DNA from: Fusobacterium_C necrophorum
Lineage (GTDB): Bacteria; Fusobacteriota; Fusobacteriia; Fusobacteriales; Fusobacteriaceae
Assembly: GCF_900104395.1 (NCBI RefSeq)
Contig: NZ_FMXX01000011.1
Length of the DNA: 64,000 nt
Direction: 5' to 3' (one strand)
The position numbers and the translations under genes were made by a program. The notes under the pieces are model-generated. The model searched no databases. It was not told the origin of the DNA and saw only the letters and a program-made list of their open reading frames with translations. Shown piece after piece: positions 1-7,828 of this stretch (its first letter is position 1; every line of letters begins with the position of its first letter).

Positions 1-825
1 GGGAATTCCCGTAACAAAATAAGGAATCCCGAAATACTTTGCTAAAATAGCAATTTGCAAAGTTCCTACTTTATTTACAATATAACCATCCATACAAATG
101 GTATCTGCTGCCGAAGTAAAAAGATCTATTTTTTTTTCTTGAATCGTCCATGCCGACATATTATCTGTAATCACGGTTACATCAAAACCTTGCTCTTTCA
201 GTACACTGGCTGTTAATCTGGCTCCTTGTAAATAGGGTCTTGTTTCCGGACAATAGAATTCAATTTCTTTTCCCTGTTTCTTAATTTCTCTTCCCATACA
301 TCCTACGATGGTCTCCCCAAAACATTGTGTCATCACTTTTCCTTTGATGGGAAATAGGCGAACTAAATGCTCTGCTACCTTTGACATTCTGAAATATCTC
401 CTCTCCAAAGAATCCAAAGTTCTTTGAAAAATTGCATGAATAGGATCTTCTTTCTTGAATAATGCCTCTTTCGCAACGCTCAGACAAGCTTCTGTAATCA
501 TAGACATACGATTTATCGTTGTGGGACGTGCATGAGAAATTTCAAAAGCTGCTTTCTCTAAAAATTGAATTTGTTCCTCTATGGATAACTTCCTTACTTC
601 ATAGGCGGCAAGTGCCATTCCCATTCCGGCGGCTGTATATGGTCCTGCACTCTGTGTTACCATATCCGCTATCGCCTGCTTCACTTCTCGATATGTTTTG
701 CAAGTCACATAGTGAATTTTTCTTGGATAAATTCTTCTATCCAAAATTTTTACTTCTCCCTTTTCATACCATGCAATATTTTCATATTGAAGTAAAAAAG
801 CCAATCCTTCATCCATCCTGTTCAT
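1..825 (-). CDS. MtnA-like sugar-1-phosphate isomerase (3' end outside window)
   Basis: Open frame of 275 codons from ATG at 825 to the window edge, so roughly the last 70 residues are missing. The eIF2B/MtnA fold is recognisable: an N-terminal part with IAWYEKGEVKILD, then TQCFGETIVG, PETRPYLQGARLTA and AADTICMDGYIVNKVGT. MtnA enzymes convert 5-methylthioribose-1-phosphate to the ribulose-1-phosphate; their catalytic Cys (in TQC) and Asp (in AAD) are both present. The usual RGAPAIG loop is replaced by QSAGPYTAAG, so the true substrate may be a related 5-deoxypentose-phosphate. It lies 18 nt downstream of the NhaC-type transporter in one operon, with AAGGGG before the start. A class II aldolase lies just across the divergent promoter. 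Confidence 0.8.
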   Translation of the reverse strand, partial: MNRMDEGLAFLLQYENIAWYEKGEVKILDRRIYPRKIHYVTCKTYREVKQAIADMVTQSAGPYTAAGMGMALAAYEVRKLSIEEQIQFLEKAAFEISHARPTTINRMSMITEACLSVAKEALFKKEDPIHAIFQRTLDSLERRYFRMSKVAEHLVRLFPIKGKVMTQCFGETIVGCMGREIKKQGKEIEFYCPETRPYLQGARLTASVLKEQGFDVTVITDNMSAWTIQEKKIDLFTSAADTICMDGYIVNKVGTLQIAILAKYFGIPYFVTGIP

Positions 826-843
826 TTTTGATACCCCTTCTTT

Positions 844-2133
844 TTATTTTTTTAATTTTGGAAACCCTGTCATAATAGAAAGAATTCCCATAATAACCAT
901 TAAAATAGAATACCAAGAATATGGCATAATGCTTACCGGTGAAATTTGTGCCATTCCTGCCGCAACCAATAGCTGTCCGGCATAAGGCATCAACCCTTGA
1001 AAAGCGGAAGAAAAAATATCCAATAATCCTGCCACTCTTCTGCGATCAATCTCAAATGTATCTGCAATATCTTTCGCTAATGGTCCGGCTGTAATAATAG
1101 ATACCGTATTATTTGTGCTTACCAAAACTATCAAACTGACCAAAACGGAAATTCCGAATTCAGCTCCTTTCTTAGAACGAATTCTGGAATGCAAGCTTTC
1201 CAACAAATAATCAATTCCTCCTAAATATTGCATGAAAGCAACGACTCCTCCTACTACCAATGCAATGATTGCCATATTTTGCATCCAACCCATTCCTCTT
1301 TGGATTACAGCGAAGACTTCAATCATTTCAAAAGAACCGTTCATAAGTCCAATGACCACTCCTAATCCAATCCCTATCGTTAAAACCAAAATAACATGTA
1401 ATCCAAGTAAGGCTAACACGATAATGGAAATATAAGGAAGTAAATTCAGAAGATGATATTCATAGCTTCCAGTTGCTATGCCTTTCCCGGACATAAACAT
1501 GAGAAAAATAATATTTAAAATGACAGCCGGTAAAACAACTAAAAAATTAACTTTAAATTTGTCTTTCATGCTAACTTCTTGGGTCCTTGTTGCGGCGATT
1601 GTAGTATCGGAAATAAAAGACAAATTATCTCCAAACATAGCCCCTCCTACTACCACTCTACATACCAAAGCTAAGCTGATCCCTGTTTGATTTGCAATCC
1701 CCACTGCCACCGGAGTTAAAGCAGATACGGTTCCCATCGAAGTTCCCATAGAAAAGCTTAAAATACAACCTGTTAAAAAGAGTCCCGGCAACAGCATTTC
1801 CATCGGTAATATGCTAAGACCTAAATTTACAGTCGAACTTACCGCTCCCATAGCATCTGCAACAGAGTAAAAGGCTCCTGCCAACAAAAAGATAACAACC
1901 ATCAAGATTAACGTTTCTTCTCCTGCTCCTTTACAAAACATAGAAACTTTTTCATCTAAAGTCAATTTCGGTTTTTGGGGATTATGTAAACAAAAAGATA
2001 TTCCTGTTGTAATAGCAAAAGCTACCAATAAAGGCATATTATCAATTTTTCCTGTAAAAATACCTGTACTTACATAAATTACCAAAAAAACAATCAGTGG
2101 AATCAATCCATAAATGCTTCCCTTTTTTTCCAT
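844..2133 (-). CDS. NhaC-family Na+-coupled transporter
   Basis: A 429-residue polytopic inner-membrane protein with about ten or more hydrophobic segments. Motifs typical of the NhaC/MetT-like antiporter superfamily are visible, such as GTSMGTVSALTPVAVGIA, FGDNLSFISDTTIAA and STNNTVSIITAGP. The start has a strong AAGGAGG site. It is the first gene of the operon with the MtnA-like isomerase. NhaC relatives include both Na+/H+ antiporters and methionine or thio-compound transporters. I infer uptake of a nucleoside- or methylthioribose-type substrate from the neighbour; a plain Na+/H+ antiporter remains possible. Confidence 0.85.
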   Translation of the reverse strand: MEKKGSIYGLIPLIVFLVIYVSTGIFTGKIDNMPLLVAFAITTGISFCLHNPQKPKLTLDEKVSMFCKGAGEETLILMVVIFLLAGAFYSVADAMGAVSSTVNLGLSILPMEMLLPGLFLTGCILSFSMGTSMGTVSALTPVAVGIANQTGISLALVCRVVVGGAMFGDNLSFISDTTIAATRTQEVSMKDKFKVNFLVVLPAVILNIIFLMFMSGKGIATGSYEYHLLNLLPYISIIVLALLGLHVILVLTIGIGLGVVIGLMNGSFEMIEVFAVIQRGMGWMQNMAIIALVVGGVVAFMQYLGGIDYLLESLHSRIRSKKGAEFGISVLVSLIVLVSTNNTVSIITAGPLAKDIADTFEIDRRRVAGLLDIFSSAFQGLMPYAGQLLVAAGMAQISPVSIMPYSWYSILMVIMGILSIMTGFPKLKK

Positions 2134-2195
2134 AACTTTCCTCCTTCTCTATTAAATTTGAGTTAATTATTAAAACATTTAGTTCATTTATTATG

Positions 2196-2224
2196 TTTAT
2201 AACGAAAAAAATCGGATTTGTAAA
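2196..2224 (-). promoter_or_regulatory. promoter for the NhaC/MtnA operon
   Basis: Read on the minus strand: TTTACA (2219-2224), a 17-nt spacer, TATAAA (2196-2201). It lies 63 nt upstream of the NhaC start. Confidence 0.6.
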
Positions 2225-2236
2225 TAGAAGCTACGG

Positions 2237-2258
2237 AAAACTGTTACGTAACAGTTTT
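2237..2258. promoter_or_regulatory. 22-bp perfect palindrome, likely operator
   Basis: A perfect inverted repeat centred between 2247 and 2248 (core CTGTTACGTAACAG flanked by AAAA and TTTT). It sits between the -35 boxes of the divergent NhaC and MocR promoters, so one bound regulator could control both. The adjacent MocR-type regulator is the obvious candidate. Confidence 0.6.
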
Positions 2259-2286
2259 TGAATTTCACTTGCAATTTCAATAAAAA
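2258..2286 (+). promoter_or_regulatory. candidate promoter for the MocR/aldolase operon
   Basis: TTGAAT (2258-2263), a 17-nt spacer, TAAAAA (2281-2286). The -35 abuts the palindrome. The -10 match is weak. Confidence 0.4.
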
Positions 2287-2315
2287 ATAAGTAAACTAAC
2301 ATTGAGGTGAACAGG

Positions 2316-3695
2316 TTGAAGAAATATAAGATGATTGAGGAAAAAATAAAACATAATATCTTAAAAAATATTTGGAAATCAGGGGAAAAAATTCCATCCC
2401 TTCGCTCTTTATCTTTGAAATATAAAGTTTCTCCTCAAACAATTCACTCCGCTTTTAAATCTTTGGAAAAATCCGGTTACATTTCCATCATTCCGGCAAT
2501 CGGCTGTTTTGTGAAAGAAAAAAGTCAATACAAAATGAGTCGTCAATTAAAAACAATAGTAAAGAGTTATTCCGATATAGAGAACAAAGCTTTTCACAGT
2601 ATCAATTTTACAAATACTTCATTGTTGTACTCTTACTTCAATGAAAATTTTTTTCTGTATTTTTGTCAAAAAATGATTCGAGAAAATTCTCATTTTTTAA
2701 ATTCTTCTATAGTTCAAGATTTACCTTCTCTCATTGCCTGCTTGTCAGACAGTTTGGAGGAAGATAATATTTTCACATTGGAAGAAAACATATTTATTAC
2801 TTCCGGTTCCGAGACAAGCATTGAAATTATTTGCCGTATTTTTTCTGAAAAGAAAAAATTAACCATTGCCCTATCTGATCCAAGTCATTATAATATCATC
2901 AATACTTTGAGTCCTTGGCTTAATATTCAAGGAGTACATCTCTTAGAGAATGGTTGGGATTTTGAAGATTTTGATAGAATTCTACAATCTGAAAAAATTG
3001 ACTTTGTCTTTGTCAGCCCCAATTTTCAAAACCCCTCCGGAATTTGTTGGTCCGAAGAAAAAAAATTTCATTTGATTGACTTGGCGGCAAAGTATGATTT
3101 TTATATTATTGAAGAGGATAATTATTCCAAGCTGTATTATGAAAAAGGAATTGCAACGTCTTTTAAAAGTCTGGAAAGAATAGGAAAGGAACGGATTTTC
3201 TATATTCGTGATTTTTCTTCCTTGTTTGGATCTTCTCTCAATATAAGCTGTGTGCTGGTTCCCCCTCAATTTAGAGAACAGTTTTTAATGGAGAAACTCG
3301 TACTTTCTGTCTTTCCTTCTAAATTTCAACAGAAAATTTTGGAAACTTTTATCATATCCGGATATTTACATTTTTTCACGGAAAATTTAAAAAAGAAACT
3401 TCATTATCGCTCGAAATACTTAATTCATTTATTGCAACAAATTCCTGAATTGCGTATTATGCACGAACCCACAGGTGGTTTTTTCATATGGATTAAACTT
3501 CAGCAAAATATTGATGAGGATGTCTTCTATGAGCTTTGTAAAGAAAAAGGCGTTCTCATTTTACCGGGCTATATTTTTTATAAAGATCAAAGAAATAATG
3601 CTAAATTTAGAATTTGTTTTGCTTCTACGAGCTTGCATGAAATTCAAATTGGAATTCAATGCATAAAACAAGTGATTGAACATTTAAAACATTAG
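2316..3695 (+). CDS. MocR-type GntR/aminotransferase regulator lacking the PLP lysine
   Basis: N-terminal GntR winged helix (about residues 1-70, with SGEKIPSLRSLSLKYKVSPQT) followed by an aminotransferase-like domain of about 350 residues. I prefer the TTG start at 2316, which is 5 nt after GAGGTGA; the in-frame GTG at 2307 lies inside that site. In MocR proteins the PLP Schiff-base lysine sits in a motif like TFSK. Here the equivalent segment reads RDFSSLFGSS, with Ser at about residue 302 where Lys is expected. It may therefore sense something other than lysine-bound PLP. It probably controls the divergent operon and the downstream aldolase, 11 nt away. Confidence 0.85.
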   Translation: MKKYKMIEEKIKHNILKNIWKSGEKIPSLRSLSLKYKVSPQTIHSAFKSLEKSGYISIIPAIGCFVKEKSQYKMSRQLKTIVKSYSDIENKAFHSINFTNTSLLYSYFNENFFLYFCQKMIRENSHFLNSSIVQDLPSLIACLSDSLEEDNIFTLEENIFITSGSETSIEIICRIFSEKKKLTIALSDPSHYNIINTLSPWLNIQGVHLLENGWDFEDFDRILQSEKIDFVFVSPNFQNPSGICWSEEKKFHLIDLAAKYDFYIIEEDNYSKLYYEKGIATSFKSLERIGKERIFYIRDFSSLFGSSLNISCVLVPPQFREQFLMEKLVLSVFPSKFQQKILETFIISGYLHFFTENLKKKLHYRSKYLIHLLQQIPELRIMHEPTGGFFIWIKLQQNIDEDVFYELCKEKGVLILPGYIFYKDQRNNAKFRICFASTSLHEIQIGIQCIKQVIEHLKH

Positions 3696-3706
3696 GAGGA
3701 TATACG

Positions 3707-4375
3707 ATGCTTTTAGAACTCGAAAGAATATTACTAATCGAATACGGGAAAAAAATGATTCAGGAGGGACTGACAAGAGGAACAGGAGGAAATTTGAGTG
3801 TTTGCGATTCGGAACATAAGAAAATGGCAATTACTCCCAGTGGAATCGATTATTTTAGTCTAAAACCTGAAGATATTGTTATTTTAGATATTCCAACCGG
3901 GAAAATCATCGAAGGAAGTCAAATTCCTTCCAGTGAATCGGATATGCACAGAATTTTTTATAAATACAGAAAAGATATTTCTGCTTTGGTACATACTCAC
4001 TCCAAATACGCCACTGCTGTTTCCTGTTTGGAACAAGACGGACTTCCTGCCATTGATTATCTGCTTGCCTCTGCCGGTACTTACGTTCCTTGTGCCGAAT
4101 ATGCGACTTATGGAACAGTTGCTCTTGCAAGAAATGCCTACAAAGCCATGGAAGGAAAAAAAGCCGTTCTTCTCAGCAACCATGGTGCAATCGCCGGAGG
4201 AAACGATTTAGCGGAAGCCTATCATATTGCTGAAACAGTAGAATTTTGTTCTGAAATCTACTGTATTTCAAAATCTTGCGGTTCTGTAAAAATCCTTCCG
4301 AAAGAAGAAATGAAACATATGATGATCCGATTCCAAAATTATGGAAAACGAATAGAAGAGCATGATGAAATTTAA
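3707..4375 (+). CDS. class II (zinc) aldolase, FucA-like
   Basis: A 222-residue class II aldolase/adducin-domain protein. GTGGNLSV (26-33), SGID (46-49), the catalytic-region Glu77 in SSESD and the zinc ligands His96 and His98 (HTH) and His159 (SNHG) are all present. Family members split 1-phosphate ketoses into DHAP and an aldehyde. With the MtnA-like isomerase next door, the likely substrate is 5-deoxyribulose-1-phosphate or methylthioribulose-1-phosphate; fuculose-phosphate is the alternative. It follows the regulator after AGGAGG and ends before an intrinsic terminator. Confidence 0.85.
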   Translation: MLLELERILLIEYGKKMIQEGLTRGTGGNLSVCDSEHKKMAITPSGIDYFSLKPEDIVILDIPTGKIIEGSQIPSSESDMHRIFYKYRKDISALVHTHSKYATAVSCLEQDGLPAIDYLLASAGTYVPCAEYATYGTVALARNAYKAMEGKKAVLLSNHGAIAGGNDLAEAYHIAETVEFCSEIYCISKSCGSVKILPKEEMKHMMIRFQNYGKRIEEHDEI

Positions 4376-4400
4376 ACAATTTATACATTGTATCCTTATT

Positions 4401-4440
4401 TGGTGTTGATAATCTCATCTTATCAACACCATTTCTTTTC
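4401..4440 (+). terminator. intrinsic terminator after the aldolase
   Basis: A 12-bp stem (4401-4412 with 4420-4431, arm TGGTGTTGATAA) with a 7-nt loop, followed by TTTCTTTT. Confidence 0.8.
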
Positions 4441-4509
4441 AAAAATACATAATTTTGCTCTAACATCAAAGATAAATTAGCACCTAGAATTCACGTAGAA
4501 TAAAAGTAT

Positions 4510-5145
4510 TTATACTGTTTTCCTTTCTTTCAATTGAATTAAAGTATTGCTTTCCATGTTAAGGCATTTATCACAAATTTTCTCAATAATGTCTTTCTCA
4601 TGGCTTATGACAATCAAACCCAGCTTTCTTTCTCTCACAATTTTCAAAAGACTTTTCCAAATAAATGCCTGTGTAATTCCGTCGAGCATGGTTGTCATTT
4701 CGTCCGCAATAAGATATTTTGTATTGGGATTTAGAGACCTCACTATCGAAAATCGTTGTAGCTCTCCTCCTGATAATTCTATCGGATACCTGTCCAACCA
4801 TTCTTTTCGAATCCCAAACGTATTCAATAAATTATCGTCCGGTGTATAACTTTCTTCCAATATATTTTTCATTTTCCATAATGGATTCATTGTTTTTTCG
4901 GGATGCTGATAAATCAGTTGCACTTCCCGAAATTTATGTTTTTGATGTTTTTTTCCGTCAATCAAAACTTCTCCTTCCACAGGAGATAAGAAATCGGAAA
5001 GCACTTTGGAGAGACTTGTTTTTCCGCAACCGCTGTATCCAAAAATACCTAATATTTCCCCCGGAGAAACTTCAAAATTGATCTCTTTAAAAATCCATTG
5101 ATCTCTCCGGTAATAAAATCCTAAATTTTTAGCTATCAATGCCAT
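4510..5145 (-). CDS. peptide/nickel-type ABC transporter ATPase (second NBD)
   Basis: Short ATPase of 211 residues. The start at 5145 (MALIAKNLGF) has GGAGG 9 nt upstream; the longer upstream frame lies inside the preceding gene. Walker A GYSGCGKTS, signature LSGGELQRF and Walker B YLIADEMT are present. It lacks the cysteine-rich C-terminal extension of OppF/DppF, so it resembles compact NikE-type subunits. It is the last gene of the five-gene importer and overlaps the first ATPase by 17 nt. Confidence 0.85.
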   Translation of the reverse strand: MALIAKNLGFYYRRDQWIFKEINFEVSPGEILGIFGYSGCGKTSLSKVLSDFLSPVEGEVLIDGKKHQKHKFREVQLIYQHPEKTMNPLWKMKNILEESYTPDDNLLNTFGIRKEWLDRYPIELSGGELQRFSIVRSLNPNTKYLIADEMTTMLDGITQAFIWKSLLKIVRERKLGLIVISHEKDIIEKICDKCLNMESNTLIQLKERKTV

Positions 5146-5941
5146 CTGACTCAACCTCCAAAAAATGATTTTGTGGCAAGGAACACCATAATTTTCGTGA
5201 ATATTCTTCTTGCAACTTTTCTCCATTTCCTATGAAATAGCTACTTGGAGAAGTTTCTACGGTATTACCGTCTTTAAAAACACTTATTCTATCTGCTATC
5301 TTTATTGCGGAACCTATATCATGAGTAATCAACATGACCCCCATACCTTTATCGGCAAAATCTCTCAGTTGCTTCAGAACTATATCCAATACGGATTGAT
5401 GAATCCCGGGAGTTGGCTCATCTGCAATAATCAGTTCTGTATTTTTTCCTATACTCGTAGCAAATAGAACTCTTCGTAACATTCCTCCCGACAATTGATA
5501 AGGATACCGTTCTCCATCGCTCTTTTTGAGTCCAAATTTCTCAAATATCTCTTCCTGGATGATTTTCTTTTCTTGCTTATTACCCTCTAATCCTATTTTC
5601 ACCTGATTTTTTACCTTCATGGAAGGATCCAAATAATTTACGGATTGTGGAACAAAAGCTATTTTATTTCCTCTGTACTTCTTGATTCTTTTTGAATCCA
5701 ATATTTCATCATTGTAAAATATTCTTCCATTGACAACGGCATTTGAAGGTAATATTCCCATAATTGCATGAGCTAAAAGACTTTTTCCGGAGCCGCTGGC
5801 ACCAACAATTGCAAGGATTTCTCCTCGATAAATTTCTATATTTAGAGATTGAATCGGCTTACTTATAAATTTTTTCAAGCCCCTTCCATATTGCTCAAAA
5901 GAAATGGACAAGTCTTCCACTTTTAATAAAGGCTTACTCAT
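5129..5941 (-). CDS. peptide/nickel-type ABC transporter ATPase (first NBD)
   Basis: A 270-residue ATPase with Walker A GASGSGKS, signature LSGGMLRRV, Walker B LIIADEPT and switch His in LITHDIG. Its size matches NikD/compact DppD rather than full OppD, because the oligopeptide C-terminal domain is only a stub. It forms a heterodimer with the downstream ATPase and energises the two permeases upstream. It follows the DppC-like permease after 11 nt. Substrate not determinable from sequence: peptides, nickel or another metal chelate. Confidence 0.85.
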   Translation of the reverse strand: MSKPLLKVEDLSISFEQYGRGLKKFISKPIQSLNIEIYRGEILAIVGASGSGKSLLAHAIMGILPSNAVVNGRIFYNDEILDSKRIKKYRGNKIAFVPQSVNYLDPSMKVKNQVKIGLEGNKQEKKIIQEEIFEKFGLKKSDGERYPYQLSGGMLRRVLFATSIGKNTELIIADEPTPGIHQSVLDIVLKQLRDFADKGMGVMLITHDIGSAIKIADRISVFKDGNTVETSPSSYFIGNGEKLQEEYSRKLWCSLPQNHFLEVESDGIDS

Positions 5942-5952
5942 ATCTTCCCTCC

Positions 5953-6774
5953 TTACAAATATCTCATGTGTGGATTATGTAAAATCCGCAATGATTCTCC
6001 CATCGTATCAAAACACTTCACCAATACAATCAACGCCAATCCCGGTAAAACAACCAACCACCAATTTCCCAAAGAAATATGTTTTGCCGCTTCCGACAGA
6101 ATAATTCCAATGGATGGCTGTTGTGCGGATAAACCGAATCCCAAAAATGTCATGGAAGCTTCATGTAAAATAACATGAGGAAATAATAATACAAAACCGA
6201 TAAAAATCTGTGGAAAAATGATAGGAAGAATATGATTTTTCACAATAAACCATCTACTCTTTCCCATATTTCCGGATAGTATAATATACTCAGAATTTTT
6301 AATACTATACACTTCATTTCTTATAACTCTTGTCAGTGCCGGCCAGTGCGTAATAGCGGTTGCAATAATTACTCCTCTGGCTCCCTTTCCTACCGCAAAA
6401 GAGATTAAAATCATAAAAATAATATGCGGCATTCCTATGAACATATCTACGATCCACATAATCATTCTATCGCTCTTTTTGTTTCCAATCGCAGCAAAAA
6501 TTCCAAACAATACGGCAATAAACACTCCCATACCTGCCCCTATAATTCCGACATACAAAGAAAAATGCAAACCTTTTACGGTTCTCACAAACATATCTCT
6601 TCCCATAGAATCCGTACCGAACAAAAACCTTCCGGAGGGAGATAAATTTTTTAAAAGAGAATTTGTTTCCAGTCCTTTTTCCTCTAAGGTAATATTTAAT
6701 ATTAAAATAAGACCTATCAAAAAAATAGAAAGAACAATGGATGTCACTACTTTGATTCTGGCATCTATCTTCAT
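5953..6774 (-). CDS. DppC/NikC-like ABC permease
   Basis: A 273-residue inner-membrane permease. It has the N-terminal GTDSMGRDMFVRT motif and the EAA loop region EASMTFLGFGLSAQQPS typical of the DppC/OppC/NikC family. Six or so membrane segments are visible. It overlaps the DppB-like gene by 4 nt (ATGA), which indicates translational coupling. Confidence 0.88.
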   Translation of the reverse strand: MKIDARIKVVTSIVLSIFLIGLILILNITLEEKGLETNSLLKNLSPSGRFLFGTDSMGRDMFVRTVKGLHFSLYVGIIGAGMGVFIAVLFGIFAAIGNKKSDRMIMWIVDMFIGMPHIIFMILISFAVGKGARGVIIATAITHWPALTRVIRNEVYSIKNSEYIILSGNMGKSRWFIVKNHILPIIFPQIFIGFVLLFPHVILHEASMTFLGFGLSAQQPSIGIILSEAAKHISLGNWWLVVLPGLALIVLVKCFDTMGESLRILHNPHMRYL

Positions 6775-7748
6775 ACTTCCCTCCTTAAATTCGGATTCAA
6801 AATACTATTTAATATATCCGCTATTGTATTACCGAGAAAAACAAAAACGGCCCCGATCATAACAATGGCTAAGAGTAAAGGAGTATCGCTTTTCAATCCC
6901 GCTTCTGTTAAGGTAGAGCCAAGTCCCGGATAAGAAAATACCTGCTCTGCCAATACGGACCCTCCAAATAATTCTCCAAAGTAAGAAAAATGAATTGTGA
7001 TAGCAGGCACAATGGCATTTCTTATCCCATGATGCTTAAAAATTGCAAAAGTACTTTCTCCTCTTGCTTTTGCAAAAAGAACATATTCACTGTTTAAGAC
7101 ATCCAGCATTTTTTCACGTGTATGCAGGGTAACATTTGCAATTCCCAACACGCTTAATGTAAATACCGGAAGAATCAAATGTCTTATTTTATCTGCAAAA
7201 TCAACTTCTGTACTCAATCTTCCGATTGGAGTTGAAATTCCTATCGGCAACCATTTTAATTGTACTGAAAAAATCAGTAAAAAAATTAAGCCTATCCAAA
7301 ACGTTGGGACCGTTACCTGCAAGTAAGAAAACCATTTGATGATACGATCCATCAGTTTTTCTCTCTTAAATGCCGCTATTGTTCCCAATGTAAATCCGAG
7401 AATTCCTGATAAGAACCATGAAATTCCCATAAGTGCTGCGGAAGCTCCCGCCCTCATACGAATCATTTCTATGACAGGTTTTCTATGAACCAAAGAAACT
7501 CCAAAATCCCCTCGAATAAAATTTTTAAGCCATAAAAAATACTGCGTTACAACAGGTTTGTCCAAACCATAATATTCTGCAATTTTCTGATATTGTTCCG
7601 GAGTCAAATTTACATCATAATTTACACTTGCCATAACAGGATCTACAGGTGAATTTTTTAAAAGTATAAAAGATAAAATGGAAACGCCTAATAATAAAAG
7701 TAGACATCTCAAAATTTTTTGGAATACTATAATTACATATTTCTTCAT
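6771..7748 (-). CDS. DppB/NikB-like ABC permease
   Basis: A 325-residue permease. The start at 7748 (MKKYVIIVFQK) has AAGGAG 10 nt upstream and places the first membrane segment at the N-terminus; the longer frame adds 26 unlikely charged residues. Motifs include NSPVDPV, YGLDKPVVTQYFLWLKNFIRG and the EAA loop ARGESTFAIFKHHGIRNA. It pairs with the DppC-like gene, with which it overlaps. Confidence 0.88.
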   Translation of the reverse strand: MKKYVIIVFQKILRCLLLLLGVSILSFILLKNSPVDPVMASVNYDVNLTPEQYQKIAEYYGLDKPVVTQYFLWLKNFIRGDFGVSLVHRKPVIEMIRMRAGASAALMGISWFLSGILGFTLGTIAAFKREKLMDRIIKWFSYLQVTVPTFWIGLIFLLIFSVQLKWLPIGISTPIGRLSTEVDFADKIRHLILPVFTLSVLGIANVTLHTREKMLDVLNSEYVLFAKARGESTFAIFKHHGIRNAIVPAITIHFSYFGELFGGSVLAEQVFSYPGLGSTLTEAGLKSDTPLLLAIVMIGAVFVFLGNTIADILNSILNPNLRREV

Positions 7749-7763
7749 TCTCTTAATTCTCCT

Positions 7764-7795
7764 TTTTACAAAAAAATGATTCCATAAAGGAATCA
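7764..7795 (-). terminator. intercistronic attenuator between binding protein and permease
   Basis: On the minus strand the arms TGATTCC and GGAATCA enclose a 5-nt loop and are followed by seven T residues. Such partial terminators are common after binding-protein genes and keep the binding protein in excess over the permeases. Confidence 0.55.
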
Positions 7796-7828
7796 CTTCT
7801 TTGTCACTGTTATTCATCTCACACACAT

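Noticed and set aside
281..487. 68-codon minus-strand frame
   Set aside because: It is a shadow inside the MtnA-like gene, which is open in another frame from 825 to 1 with conserved motifs.
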